28,096 nucleotides of DNA. It comes from an uncultured Campylobacter sp. Its GTDB lineage: Bacteria; Campylobacterota; Campylobacteria; Campylobacterales; Campylobacteraceae. The notes beneath the pieces were generated by a model that worked only from the letters and a program-made list of their open reading frames with translations, was not told where the DNA came from and ran no database searches. The translations under genes and the position numbers were made by a program. Shown here one piece after another: positions 1 through 7,173 of the stretch. The stretch lies in NCBI RefSeq assembly GCF_937997535.1, contig NZ_CALKTT010000039.1, positions 1 to 28,096 on the forward strand. The letters are read 5' to 3'. The first letter of the stretch is position 1. Each line of letters starts with the position of its first letter.

Positions 1-44
1 AAAATCGGCATTTTGTTGCCGTCATTTAAGATTAAATACTGCAT
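1..44 (-). CDS. Aldo/keto reductase, N-terminal end only (partial)
   Basis: Reading leftward from an ATG with a good ribosome site (GGAG, five bases before the ATG), the sequence encodes MQYLILNDGNKMPI and then leaves the window. This opening is typical of the first strand of aldo/keto reductases of the 2,5-diketo-gluconate reductase group, in which a short 'LNDG/NG..MP' segment precedes the first barrel strand. These enzymes reduce aldehydes and ketones with NADPH in the cytoplasm. Only 14 residues are visible, so the family call rests on this N-terminal signature and no catalytic residue can be checked. It lies downstream of the sulfotransferase gene on the same strand, 128 bases away. Confidence 0.5.
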   Translation of the reverse strand, partial: MQYLILNDGNKMPI

Positions 45-172
45 TTTTGCTCCTTTGCTAAAAAATTCATCTTATATAAAAATTTAAAATTTCGCGCTTA
101 GATCGCAAAATTCTATCCGCACCAAAGCAGTAGGTGAAATTTAAAAGCTAAATTCCAACCCACCGCGAAATT

Positions 173-1945
173 TTAATACTCAAAGATATTCGGATCGATC
201 ACCATCGCGCGGTATGCCACGTCGTCTCTCGACGCAGACTCTACGTCCATTTCAAATTTAACGTCGTTTGTTTTCGGGTTGATCTCCACGAGCACCATTT
301 TGATCGTCTTATCGGGCTTTAGTAGATAGACGTTCGAGCTTGAGATAAAGTAAGTGCTTTTATCCTTCTGCCACTCCACGACGCTCGTAACCGCGCTGTA
401 AAAGTCAAATCCGCGCTCCTTGCCAAACTCCCACGTCTGCTCGACCGTGCCCTTTTTCTCGTCGATCTTGTACTCTACCGCGCGAGAGTATTTTTGCTCT
501 TTTAGCGCAGGCTGCTCCATGCCGCGGCCGTCGCCGTTGTCAAATACGCTGATGTGCTTTACGCTGCCCTTGTTATCGTAGCGCGGAGTGAGCCACGCGG
601 TGTGCTGCGTCCACGACCAGTCGAAGTCGCCCTCGCATTTTGAGTTTTCGCATTTGATTTTGTTGCCGTTTTTATCCACAGGCACTAGCACTTTTTCTTT
701 AAAGTCCGCACTCCAGCCCTCGGGCGATGCGAGGATCCATTTTACCTTTTTGTCGCGGCCGATCTTAACGATGCCTTGGTGGCGAAGCGAGAGGATGATG
801 CCGTCGTCGCTAGGATCGTGCGAGATCGAGTTTACGTGCGCCCAGTTGCGTCCCGTGCCGGTCGATGTCACGTCGCCAAAAGGCAGATCGTCGCTGATTT
901 TGATCTCTTTGGCGTCCATATCGATATTTAGGCACACGGCGCGAGCGTCAAGAGCTTTGATGAGGTTGCTGCGGTAGACGTTTTTGCCGAAAATTTCATT
1001 CAGATCCCACTCGTCCACGACCTTGCCGCTGCCGTCCACTTCGATGATATGATCTCTGATCGTGTGCGAGAGCCTGCCGTCTGCGTGGTGGTAGTTGTAC
1101 TTACCGACGCGAAGCAGCAGATGATCGCCCTTTAGCGGCATCACCTCGTGGCTAAGGTCGATGTAGCCGCGCGGCAGCTCGCGATTATACACCTCCTTAC
1201 CCATCATATCGTAGCGCATATATCGCTGCGCCATACCCCAACTAAGATCGCCGTTTGGCAGCTGATGAAAGCCCATCATCATGCCGCCGTCCATAACCCT
1301 GCGCTCGCTGCGGTCGTAAAATTTCTGATAGTCCAGATACCATCTGACCTCGCCCTGCGTATCGACGACGAAATTTTCTGTAAAGTCGTTCCAGCTAGCA
1401 GCACCCCCGTTTTTCCAATCAAGCGGTTTATAGACGCTCGTGATGGTGTTGTTGATGAGATAGAGCCTGTTTTTAAACGCAGGATCGACCTTTTTGACCT
1501 TCATCTTTTGCATGTGGCTAAATCTATAATCGCGGCTATACGTCACGATCGGCTGAGCGTAAATTTTATACTTTTCGACCTTCTTTTCGCCGTTAAAAAC
1601 GTAGCTTACTTCGACCTCGTTTAGATAGTCCGGATACAGCCCCCAGATCGGCACGCCGTCGTGCGTCAGTAGCGCATGCTCGGAGACGTTATAGGCTATG
1701 TCGATGCCGCCGCCCGGTTTACCCAGCACCCGCACGTGGATATCCTTGATGTCCTTGCCCGCCCTATCGATGACGGCAGTTAGAGGCGCCACGTCGTATG
1801 GGTTGATAAATACCGAGCCGAGCTCGCCCTGGGTTTTTACCTGATGCGCCAAAACGCCTGCACTCGCCGTCTGCGGCAACGCTATAAACGCGCCGCCCGC
1901 CAAGGCCGCAGCCAAAACAATAGAACCGAAAAAATTCTTACGCAT
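173..1945 (-). CDS. assT: Periplasmic arylsulfate sulfotransferase (AssT/AstA family)
   Basis: This 590-residue protein should transfer a sulfate group from one phenolic sulfate ester to another phenol in the periplasm, independently of PAPS. Residues 1-29 form a signal peptide ending in A-S-A. The body has the family's histidines: H266 in DLSHEV, H370 in NWAHVNS, R388-H389 in LRHQG, and H448 in QHTAWL, the likely transiently sulfated residue (His436 in E. coli AssT). C432 and C437 match the close cysteine pair that the dedicated DsbL/DsbI system oxidises in E. coli. Length fits the family (about 600). The start is supported by GGAGCG just upstream. No dsb gene lies next to it here, unlike in uropathogenic E. 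coli and some Campylobacter. It appears monocistronic. Family call is secure; natural substrate unknown. Confidence 0.93.
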   Translation of the reverse strand: MRKNFFGSIVLAAALAGGAFIALPQTASAGVLAHQVKTQGELGSVFINPYDVAPLTAVIDRAGKDIKDIHVRVLGKPGGGIDIAYNVSEHALLTHDGVPIWGLYPDYLNEVEVSYVFNGEKKVEKYKIYAQPIVTYSRDYRFSHMQKMKVKKVDPAFKNRLYLINNTITSVYKPLDWKNGGAASWNDFTENFVVDTQGEVRWYLDYQKFYDRSERRVMDGGMMMGFHQLPNGDLSWGMAQRYMRYDMMGKEVYNRELPRGYIDLSHEVMPLKGDHLLLRVGKYNYHHADGRLSHTIRDHIIEVDGSGKVVDEWDLNEIFGKNVYRSNLIKALDARAVCLNIDMDAKEIKISDDLPFGDVTSTGTGRNWAHVNSISHDPSDDGIILSLRHQGIVKIGRDKKVKWILASPEGWSADFKEKVLVPVDKNGNKIKCENSKCEGDFDWSWTQHTAWLTPRYDNKGSVKHISVFDNGDGRGMEQPALKEQKYSRAVEYKIDEKKGTVEQTWEFGKERGFDFYSAVTSVVEWQKDKSTYFISSSNVYLLKPDKTIKMVLVEINPKTNDVKFEMDVESASRDDVAYRAMVIDPNIFEY

Positions 1946-2095
1946 ATTCGCTCCTTTTGGGTAAATTTATCTAATTTTACTACTACCGAATCACATAATA
2001 ATCATACTAGCTTTAAATCAAATTTAAAGTTAAATTTTAATATATCTACTTAAATTTTAGAACGCAAGCGAGACGGGTAACAGGCTAAAATTTGA

Positions 2096-2101
2096 TATAA
2101 T
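2096..2101 (+). promoter_or_regulatory. Predicted -10 element of the tautomerase gene
   Basis: A perfect TATAAT preceded by TTTGA lies 32 bases before the tautomerase start codon, in a T/A-rich region typical of Campylobacter sigma-70 promoters, which often lack a clear -35. The position fits a short leader. Confidence 0.5.
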
Positions 2102-2133
2102 TAGCCCTGCTTTATCAAATTTAAGGAGAGAAA

Positions 2134-2343
2134 ATGCCATTCGTAAATATAAAAGTAGCCGCTCCAGAGCCTACAAAAGAGCAAAAAAAGCAAATCATCG
2201 CCGAGATTACGAATACGCTAGCACGCGTATTAGGCAAAGACCCAGCCGCAATACTCGTGATGATCGAAACGCTCGGTATGGACAGCATCGGTAAAAGCGG
2301 TCTAAGTCTTGAGGAGATCAAACAAAATAAAGAGAAAAAATGA
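2134..2343 (+). CDS. 4-oxalocrotonate tautomerase family protein (DmpI-like)
   Basis: A 69-residue protein of the 4-oxalocrotonate tautomerase superfamily, small enzymes that form oligomers of beta-alpha-beta units. Pro2, which becomes the catalytic N-terminal proline once Met is removed, opens the sequence (PFVNIKVA). Residues 13-32 form the amphipathic helix, and residues 41-47 (ILVMIET) the second strand. The end, around SIGKSG, matches the DmpI-type 'WGIGG' hairpin. Length is normal. The start has a strong AAGGAG seven bases upstream. Substrate unknown: relatives isomerise 2-hydroxymuconate or act promiscuously. It stands alone on this strand and meets the next gene tail to tail with an eight-base gap. 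Confidence 0.88.
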   Translation: MPFVNIKVAAPEPTKEQKKQIIAEITNTLARVLGKDPAAILVMIETLGMDSIGKSGLSLEEIKQNKEKK

Positions 2344-2351
2344 GTGAATTT

Positions 2352-2951
2352 TTATAGGATTTGAAGCCAAAAATTACGCTCGCAGCGCACACTACTTGCG
2401 CCGCTAAGCGGTCTAAATTTGCCGAACACGCAGGCGGGCAGCAGTTTAAAAACCGCCGCCGCGAGCCGCTCTAGCAGACGAGTATCCGATCTCTCGCCCA
2501 AGATTGTCGGCGGACGGACGATCTGAAGGCTGTCAAAGCCAAGCTTGCTCACGCGCCGCTCGATCTGCCCTTTGGCGCGCAGATAAAAGCTTGGCGAACC
2601 TTCGCTCCCACCCGGAGCTGATACGAGCACAAAGCGCCGCACGCCCGCTGCTTTGCCCCACTTCGCCGCTACATAGACGTAGTCCACATCCACACGCAAA
2701 AACGCCTCGCGCGAACCCGCCTGCTTCATCGTCGTGCCCAACGCGCAAAAAATTTCGTCAAATTTATGTGGCGCGATATCCGAGATGCCCTCAAAATCAA
2801 TGATCCGCACGCAAAGCTTAAAATGGCAAAAGTCCGTCTGGCGGTGCGCCCACGCCTCTACCTCATCGTAACCGGGACTCTCGCAAAGCTCGCGCACCAG
2901 CTCCCTGCCTACGACGCCCGTAGCGCCCAGCACCAAGGCGGATTTTCCCAT
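2352..2951 (-). CDS. NAD(P)-binding oxidoreductase of the HTATIP2/TIP30-like group, possibly C-terminally altered
   Basis: A 199-residue cytoplasmic Rossmann protein. The nucleotide-binding loop is GATGVVG at residues 9-15. It continues with EIFCALGTT, a VDVDYV segment, the strand RRFVLVSAPG and YLRAKGQIE, which carries a Y-x-x-x-K arrangement resembling the extended SDR active site. This matches small atypical SDRs related to human TIP30, usually annotated only as NAD(P)H-binding proteins. The last roughly 20 residues after FRPLSGASSV do not look like the usual A-A-M helix and final strand. The gene is also a little shorter than I expect (about 210-215), so a deletion or frameshift near the 3' end is possible. 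GGAGCG precedes the start. It follows the SDR gene by 112 bases on the same strand. Confidence 0.75.
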   Translation of the reverse strand: MGKSALVLGATGVVGRELVRELCESPGYDEVEAWAHRQTDFCHFKLCVRIIDFEGISDIAPHKFDEIFCALGTTMKQAGSREAFLRVDVDYVYVAAKWGKAAGVRRFVLVSAPGGSEGSPSFYLRAKGQIERRVSKLGFDSLQIVRPPTILGERSDTRLLERLAAAVFKLLPACVFGKFRPLSGASSVRCERNFWLQIL

Positions 2952-3063
2952 TTTCGCTCCTTGAATTTCTTTAAATTTTATCGCGCTTTGCGGTCAAATT
3001 TAACTCCGGCGCTACGTTACTCAAAATTTTACGCTTCGTCGCGCGGCGCGTAATGCATAAATT

Positions 3064-3822
3064 TTAGCGTTTACCTGCATAGTCAAATCGCGGGGCTTGT
3101 AAGCTAAACTCAAAGCTGTTTCGATCCACCGCACCCACGCACGCGTCGCTGTCGTAAAGCGTAAGCAGGAATTCCGCCATCTCCTCGCTTGAGTGATAGC
3201 GCTTAAAAGCCGCGTCGTAGTCGTAGCCCGCATCATCCGTCGCCACGGGGCCAAATTCCGTCTTAGTCGCGGCGGGCGCTAGAACTTTAGCCTGCATTTT
3301 AGCCTCTTTATCCTGCGCCAGCTCGTAGTGCAAGCCCTCGGTGAAGGCGCTTACGAAAAACTTACTCGCGCAGTAGGTGACGGCGTTTGGCACCATGCTA
3401 TAGCCGCCGGCGGAGGAGATATTGATGAGCTGGGCGGGCTTGCGCTTGTAGTCGCGCACAAAGAGATGACTTAGCAGCGTGAGCGAAATGATGTTGAGCC
3501 GCAGCATCTGCGAGACTTTGGATAGATCGCGCTCGCCGACCGCGCCGTAATCTCCAAAGCCCGCGTTATTTATGAGCGCCTTTAGCTCGTAGCTTTTTAG
3601 CTCGTCCCAGAGCGCTAGGACATTCTCACTGCGCGCAAGGTCGCAAATTTTAACGACTACGTCCGATTTGGGCGAAATTTTAGCGATCTCGTCCTTTAAG
3701 CTTTGCAGCAACTCCGCTCTGCGCGCGATTAGGATCAAATTTTCTCCACGCCTCGCAAACGCCTTTGCCGCGGCCGCTCCGATACCAGAACTTGCACCGG
3801 TGATGACGATATATTTTTTCAT
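3064..3822 (-). CDS. Classical short-chain dehydrogenase/reductase
   Basis: A 252-residue cytoplasmic oxidoreductase with all classical SDR hallmarks: the coenzyme loop TGASSGIG at residues 8-15, NNAG at 85-88, the catalytic serine in NISSAGG (136-137), and Y150-C-A-S-K154. R34-R35 after the second strand suggest NADP(H) preference. The sequence resembles the DltE/YqjQ-type SDRs of unknown substrate. Length is typical. An AGGAT sequence precedes the ATG. It could be co-transcribed with the NAD(P)-binding protein downstream, and the broken flavin reductase lies 109 bases upstream on the same strand. Family is certain; the reaction is not. Confidence 0.9.
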   Translation of the reverse strand: MKKYIVITGASSGIGAAAAKAFARRGENLILIARRAELLQSLKDEIAKISPKSDVVVKICDLARSENVLALWDELKSYELKALINNAGFGDYGAVGERDLSKVSQMLRLNIISLTLLSHLFVRDYKRKPAQLINISSAGGYSMVPNAVTYCASKFFVSAFTEGLHYELAQDKEAKMQAKVLAPAATKTEFGPVATDDAGYDYDAAFKRYHSSEEMAEFLLTLYDSDACVGAVDRNSFEFSLQAPRFDYAGKR

Positions 3823-3931
3823 TTTCTATCCTTTCTTTGATTTTTCAGTTTGAAATTTTACTAAAGCTCGCCGCGTATTCACGCGCGCGCTCGTCTTAAA
3901 TTTACAAATTTGCCAGCATTTTGCGAGGCGC

Positions 3932-4508
3932 TTACTCGCCGCTTATGGGCGTGCGCTTAGTATCTACCGCTTTGCCGTCTAGATAGTACCGACCGCCGGC
4001 GACGTAGTGAAGCGTCTTTAACTCGTCAGGGATCTTTTCAAACAGCCAGTGCCCGCCGTCAAAGACCCGATCGTCCGCATACGCCGCGACGACCTCGCCG
4101 ATAAAAAGATCATAACTCTGCTCGTTATGAGGCTCGGGGATACGCTTGCAAACGAGCCGCGCCGCGCAGCCCACGATCAGCGGTACGCGGGAGTCATCTT
4201 TATAAAAAATTCCACGTTTTTCATCTTGTCCGCGTTATCAAAGCGCGAGTTGTTTTCGGCGCCCAGCTCGCTAACCAGCTCCGCCTGCGCTGCCGTGGGG
4301 ATCTGCACCGGCGAAATACCCGCTCTTTTCGATGAGCGTCCTCGTGTACGAGCCGTTATGCGGCACGATGGTAACCTTGTCGTAGTCAAGCGCCTGCGCC
4401 CACGTTATCGCCATCGCATTGACGTCGCCATCGTATTTGGCCGATACGAGCGTGGTCGCGCCCGGGTTTGGGATATGATTTTTGTAGATCGACTTTGATG
4501 ATAGCCAT
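3932..4508 (-). pseudogene. Flavin reductase family protein, broken by three single-base indels
   Basis: The start codon at 4508-4506 (GGAG upstream) and the stop at 3932 bracket a region that encodes a complete flavin reductase of about 191 residues only if three indels are corrected. One A too many near 4467-4469 shifts the frame after KSYPKPG; the expected reading is NPGATTLVSAKYDGD. One G too many near 4308-4311 separates SGYFA from VQIPTAAQAEL. One T too few in a run of six at 4204-4209 separates VEFF from YKDDSRVPLIVG. The rebuilt protein has the FMN-binding split-barrel pattern (NPGATTLVS, NAMAITW, PHNGSYT, F.VQIPT). Such enzymes bind FMN and reduce it with NAD(P)H. Either a real pseudogene or assembly errors; all three indels are in short homopolymers. 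Confidence 0.8.
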
Positions 4509-4682
4509 TTTTGCTCCTTTGATTAAATTTTATCGGCGGCAGATGCCGCAAATAACCGAATGCTTGGTATTAGCTTACCCTAAATTTAAGCCTTAGGCTC
4601 TACTAGATCGGCTAAACCTTGGCGTGCTTGGATTAAATTTCTCCGCAGCGCGCGAAATTTAGCGGGCTTAAAATTTTACCCG

Positions 4683-5147
4683 CTATTTTCTGTGGATCTT
4701 ATAGCCCTTGCCGCTTTTTAGCAGCGAAATTTTGCCGTTCTTCGAGACATAGCCGCTTGCTTTTGCGCGCAAGATCACGCTCTCAGGAAGGCTCGACCAA
4801 AAAATTTCTACCTTGCTTTTATCCGCGGAAAATATCCCGTAGATCGCAAGCGTAGCGTTATCAGGGTCGTCCAGCCTCACATCCGCGACATCAAAAACCT
4901 GCACGCAGCCATTCTTGATCTTTGAAAAGCTCTGCCCCGCGGCAACCAAGCAGCCGTGCTCGTCTGTGCCGCCGCCTACCATCGACCCCTGCACTGCGGG
5001 CACCTTGCAGACGCCCTCACTAGCGCCGCAGTCCGTAGCCGCGCCTTCGCTCCTCTTATCCGCCTCCTTGCCTAGCTTTGCATCGTGCGTCGCGCAGCCG
5101 CACAAAAGCACCGCCACAAAGGCCGCGATTAAAATTTTACCTCTCAT
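4683..5147 (-). CDS. Predicted lipoprotein of unknown function
   Basis: A 154-residue protein with a lipoprotein signal peptide: hydrophobic residues 5-15, then L-C-G-C with the lipidated cysteine at 18. The next 30 residues are a charged linker. The core starts at about residue 58 with GGGTDEHGC, then AAGQSFSKIKNGCVQVFD, so C66 and C81 probably form a disulfide. I recognise this G-x-D-x-H-G-C...G-x-x-x-C pattern from small uncharacterised periplasmic proteins, but can name no function. The C-terminal half (residues 98-154) alternates short strands ending in the basic GKGYKIHRK. The gene begins 21 bases after the stop of the tannase-family gene on the same strand, so the two are probably co-transcribed and both products act outside the cytoplasm. 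Confidence 0.75.
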   Translation of the reverse strand: MRGKILIAAFVAVLLCGCATHDAKLGKEADKRSEGAATDCGASEGVCKVPAVQGSMVGGGTDEHGCLVAAGQSFSKIKNGCVQVFDVADVRLDDPDNATLAIYGIFSADKSKVEIFWSSLPESVILRAKASGYVSKNGKISLLKSGKGYKIHRK

Positions 5148-5168
5148 CTTTACTCCTTTAAATAAATT

Positions 5169-6752
5169 TTATCTGCACTCAAAGCTACTCGCGTTATTTT
5201 CGTCGCCGCCTACGTAGGTAGCCACTTTAGGATACGCGCAAATCGGGATCTGCTTGCCCGCGCGACTCGTGCTTTTGCCTAGCAGACTAGATGGAGCCGT
5301 TCCCTGCTCGCGCCACGCTTCAAGCGCGCTTAGCGGATCGACGTCATCGATGCCGTTACCGCCGCCGCAGTGATTCATCCCAGGCAAGGCAAAAAATCGC
5401 GCAAATTCGTCCGCATTCGCGTTCGTTTCCACTAGCTTTTTAAACCAATCGCGCTGATCCATCACCGAAAATACGGGATCGGAAACGCCCGTTACGATGA
5501 TGAGTTTACCGCCGTTAGCGCGGAAGCTATCTAGCTTGGTCGAAATCGCATCGTTTATCGCCGCGCTCTCAAACGTCCGCTGCACGTCTTTATCGAAATC
5601 AAAGCTCATCAGATCAAAATCTGGCTGCGGCGGCGTCAAGAAATAATAGTTCATCGAGCCCTTTGAGAGCACGATATTTCTGGCATTAGGCTCGGCGCTT
5701 TGCGAGTCGCCCAGCTTCCACATGCGCCAGCCCGGCTGATTTACCCCTGCGTCGTAAAACCAGCCGCTGTAAATTTGCTCGCCCTTACTGTTTTTTGCGC
5801 CGTCAAATATCGCCTTTATCGCAGAAATTTTATCTTTGGGCAAATCAAGTCCGCTAGGATCGAACTCGCAACGCTCCCAAGCACCGATGATTCCGTCTTT
5901 TAGGCCGTCTAGCGCATCGCATTTATCTAGAACCGCCATGCTTAGCTTGTCCAAATCCTCCTGCGTAAGGGCGTTTGCGAAAATTTTATCCCCAGTGGCG
6001 TTTTTAGGCGCGATCTTCATAAGCTGCTTGTTATCCCACTGCTCCGCGATCGCCGCGCGCGAAAGTCTAAAACCCGGATTTGCCGCTATTACGCCGTCAA
6101 ATTCCAGCGGATACCTCTGCGCCGCCATCAGAGCCGAGCGCCCGCCGTTTGAGCAGCCCATAAAGTAGCTGTGCGCTGGCGCTTTTTTATACGCCGCAAA
6201 AATCAGCTGCTTTGAGACGCTCGCGACCTTGCCGATGGCCTGATATGCATAATCTAACCGCGCCTGTTGCTCAAGTCCGAACTCGGGCGTAGGCGTAGGA
6301 TGTCCCGAATCGGTCGTAACTACCGCATAGCCCCTCATAAGCGCGGGCGTTGCGGTGCTAGTGCGGATAGGCACGGCGCCAAGAGCCGGTGCTACAAAGC
6401 CGTCCAAACCGCCTCCGCCCTGAAATAGAAGCTTGCCGTTCCAGTCGCCTGGCAAGCGCAGCTCAAATTTTATGCCGTAATGCTTGCCGTCCGAGCCCGT
6501 GCGCGAGGCTATCTCGCCGTGAATTATGCAGTGCGGTGCGGCTTTTAGCGTCTTTTTGGCTCCGCCGGTTAGCGCAGACATCCTATCGGCGCTGATTTCG
6601 CCGCTTTGATTCCAGATCGCTTCACTGATCTTTGTATCGTAAATTTTTGCGCCCTTTAGCGCCGCGCAAGCCTGCTCGTCAAAATCGCTCGCAAGCGCTC
6701 CCTGTAAGCCCAGAGCAGCCGTAAAGGTTGCAACTAGAATTTTATATTTCAT
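5169..6752 (-). CDS. Tannase/feruloyl esterase family hydrolase, exported
   Basis: I start this 527-residue protein at 6752, where GGAG precedes the ATG and a signal peptide (residues 1-22, cut after ALA-S) follows at once; a longer reading frame to 6845 adds 31 residues without a signal. It is an alpha/beta hydrolase of the tannase family, which cleaves esters of phenolic acids. The nucleophile is S201 in GCSNGGRSAL, the acid D425 in GVSDPVFS and the base H461 in GMNHCGGG. C200 and C462 match the CS-D-HC disulfide that joins nucleophile and histidine. The lid contains CDALDGLKDGII (278-289), which resembles the calcium-binding loop of the family. It probably acts in the periplasm or outside the cell on an aromatic ester; the substrate is unknown. 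It leads a probable operon with the downstream lipoprotein gene. Confidence 0.9.
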   Translation of the reverse strand: MKYKILVATFTAALGLQGALASDFDEQACAALKGAKIYDTKISEAIWNQSGEISADRMSALTGGAKKTLKAAPHCIIHGEIASRTGSDGKHYGIKFELRLPGDWNGKLLFQGGGGLDGFVAPALGAVPIRTSTATPALMRGYAVVTTDSGHPTPTPEFGLEQQARLDYAYQAIGKVASVSKQLIFAAYKKAPAHSYFMGCSNGGRSALMAAQRYPLEFDGVIAANPGFRLSRAAIAEQWDNKQLMKIAPKNATGDKIFANALTQEDLDKLSMAVLDKCDALDGLKDGIIGAWERCEFDPSGLDLPKDKISAIKAIFDGAKNSKGEQIYSGWFYDAGVNQPGWRMWKLGDSQSAEPNARNIVLSKGSMNYYFLTPPQPDFDLMSFDFDKDVQRTFESAAINDAISTKLDSFRANGGKLIIVTGVSDPVFSVMDQRDWFKKLVETNANADEFARFFALPGMNHCGGGNGIDDVDPLSALEAWREQGTAPSSLLGKSTSRAGKQIPICAYPKVATYVGGDENNASSFECR

Positions 6753-6823
6753 TGCCGCTCCTTTTGAAATTTTATTAATCATAATTTTAACATAAAAATT
6801 TATCGTGATTTTACTGCGTTTAT

Positions 6824-6863
6824 AAAAAATGATGGAATTCCGCACTAAACGGGGCGGAATTCC
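6824..6863 (-). terminator. Predicted intrinsic terminator
   Basis: A perfect 10-bp inverted repeat, GGAATTCCGC and GCGGAATTCC (6834-6843 and 6854-6863) with a 10-base loop, is followed on the minus strand by a run of six T at 6829-6824 after a four-base gap. It lies right after the YagU remnant and before the hydrolase gene, so it would end transcription coming from the MFS side. Confidence 0.55.
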
Positions 6864-6871
6864 AAATTTAG

Positions 6872-7141
6872 CTAGAAGAGCGAAGCGCTTGGGCGGTCCG
6901 CGGGATCGGGCTCACCCGTTACGCGATTTCGTAGATCGCGGCGGAATACTTCGATCGCCCAAAACCAAACCGCGTGCCCAAAAAATCCCGAAACGAACTC
7001 ATACCACGGAAGCTGAAAAAGCGGTGGTGTAAGTCCTAAAAGCGGCAGCGTGATGCAATGCACTGCGATATTTACGACGATACCGAATGCAGCGCCCTGA
7101 AATAGCGTAATTTTAGGTAATTTCTCGGCAGCGAAGTGTGC
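6872..7141 (-). pseudogene. YagU-like inner membrane protein, C-terminal half only
   Basis: From just after an in-frame TAG (7144-7142) to the stop at 6872, 89 codons remain open. They match the second half of the YagU/DUF1440 family: AAEKLPKITLFQG, a membrane segment, ITLPLLGLTPPLFQLPWYE, then FGHAVWFWAIEVFRRDLRNR and a GEPDP tail. E. coli YagU is 204 residues, so the first 110-120 residues are missing. No start codon with a ribosome site precedes the fragment; a GTG at 7063 is inside the domain. The lost half should lie where the MFS gene now ends, 33 bases away, so a deletion or insertion probably joined the two. YagU has been linked to acid resistance in E. coli; the remnant is unlikely to work. 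Confidence 0.8.
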
Positions 7142-7173
7142 CTAATTTTAAATTTTGCTATTGTTGCGGAGCA

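Noticed and set aside
588..1624. Long open frames on the plus strand opposite the arylsulfotransferase
   Set aside because: They are antisense shadows of a gene with complete catalytic motifs and a signal peptide.
6753..6845. 31-residue N-terminal extension of the tannase-family gene
   Set aside because: The ATG at 6752 has a good ribosome site and starts a clean signal peptide; the extension would bury it.
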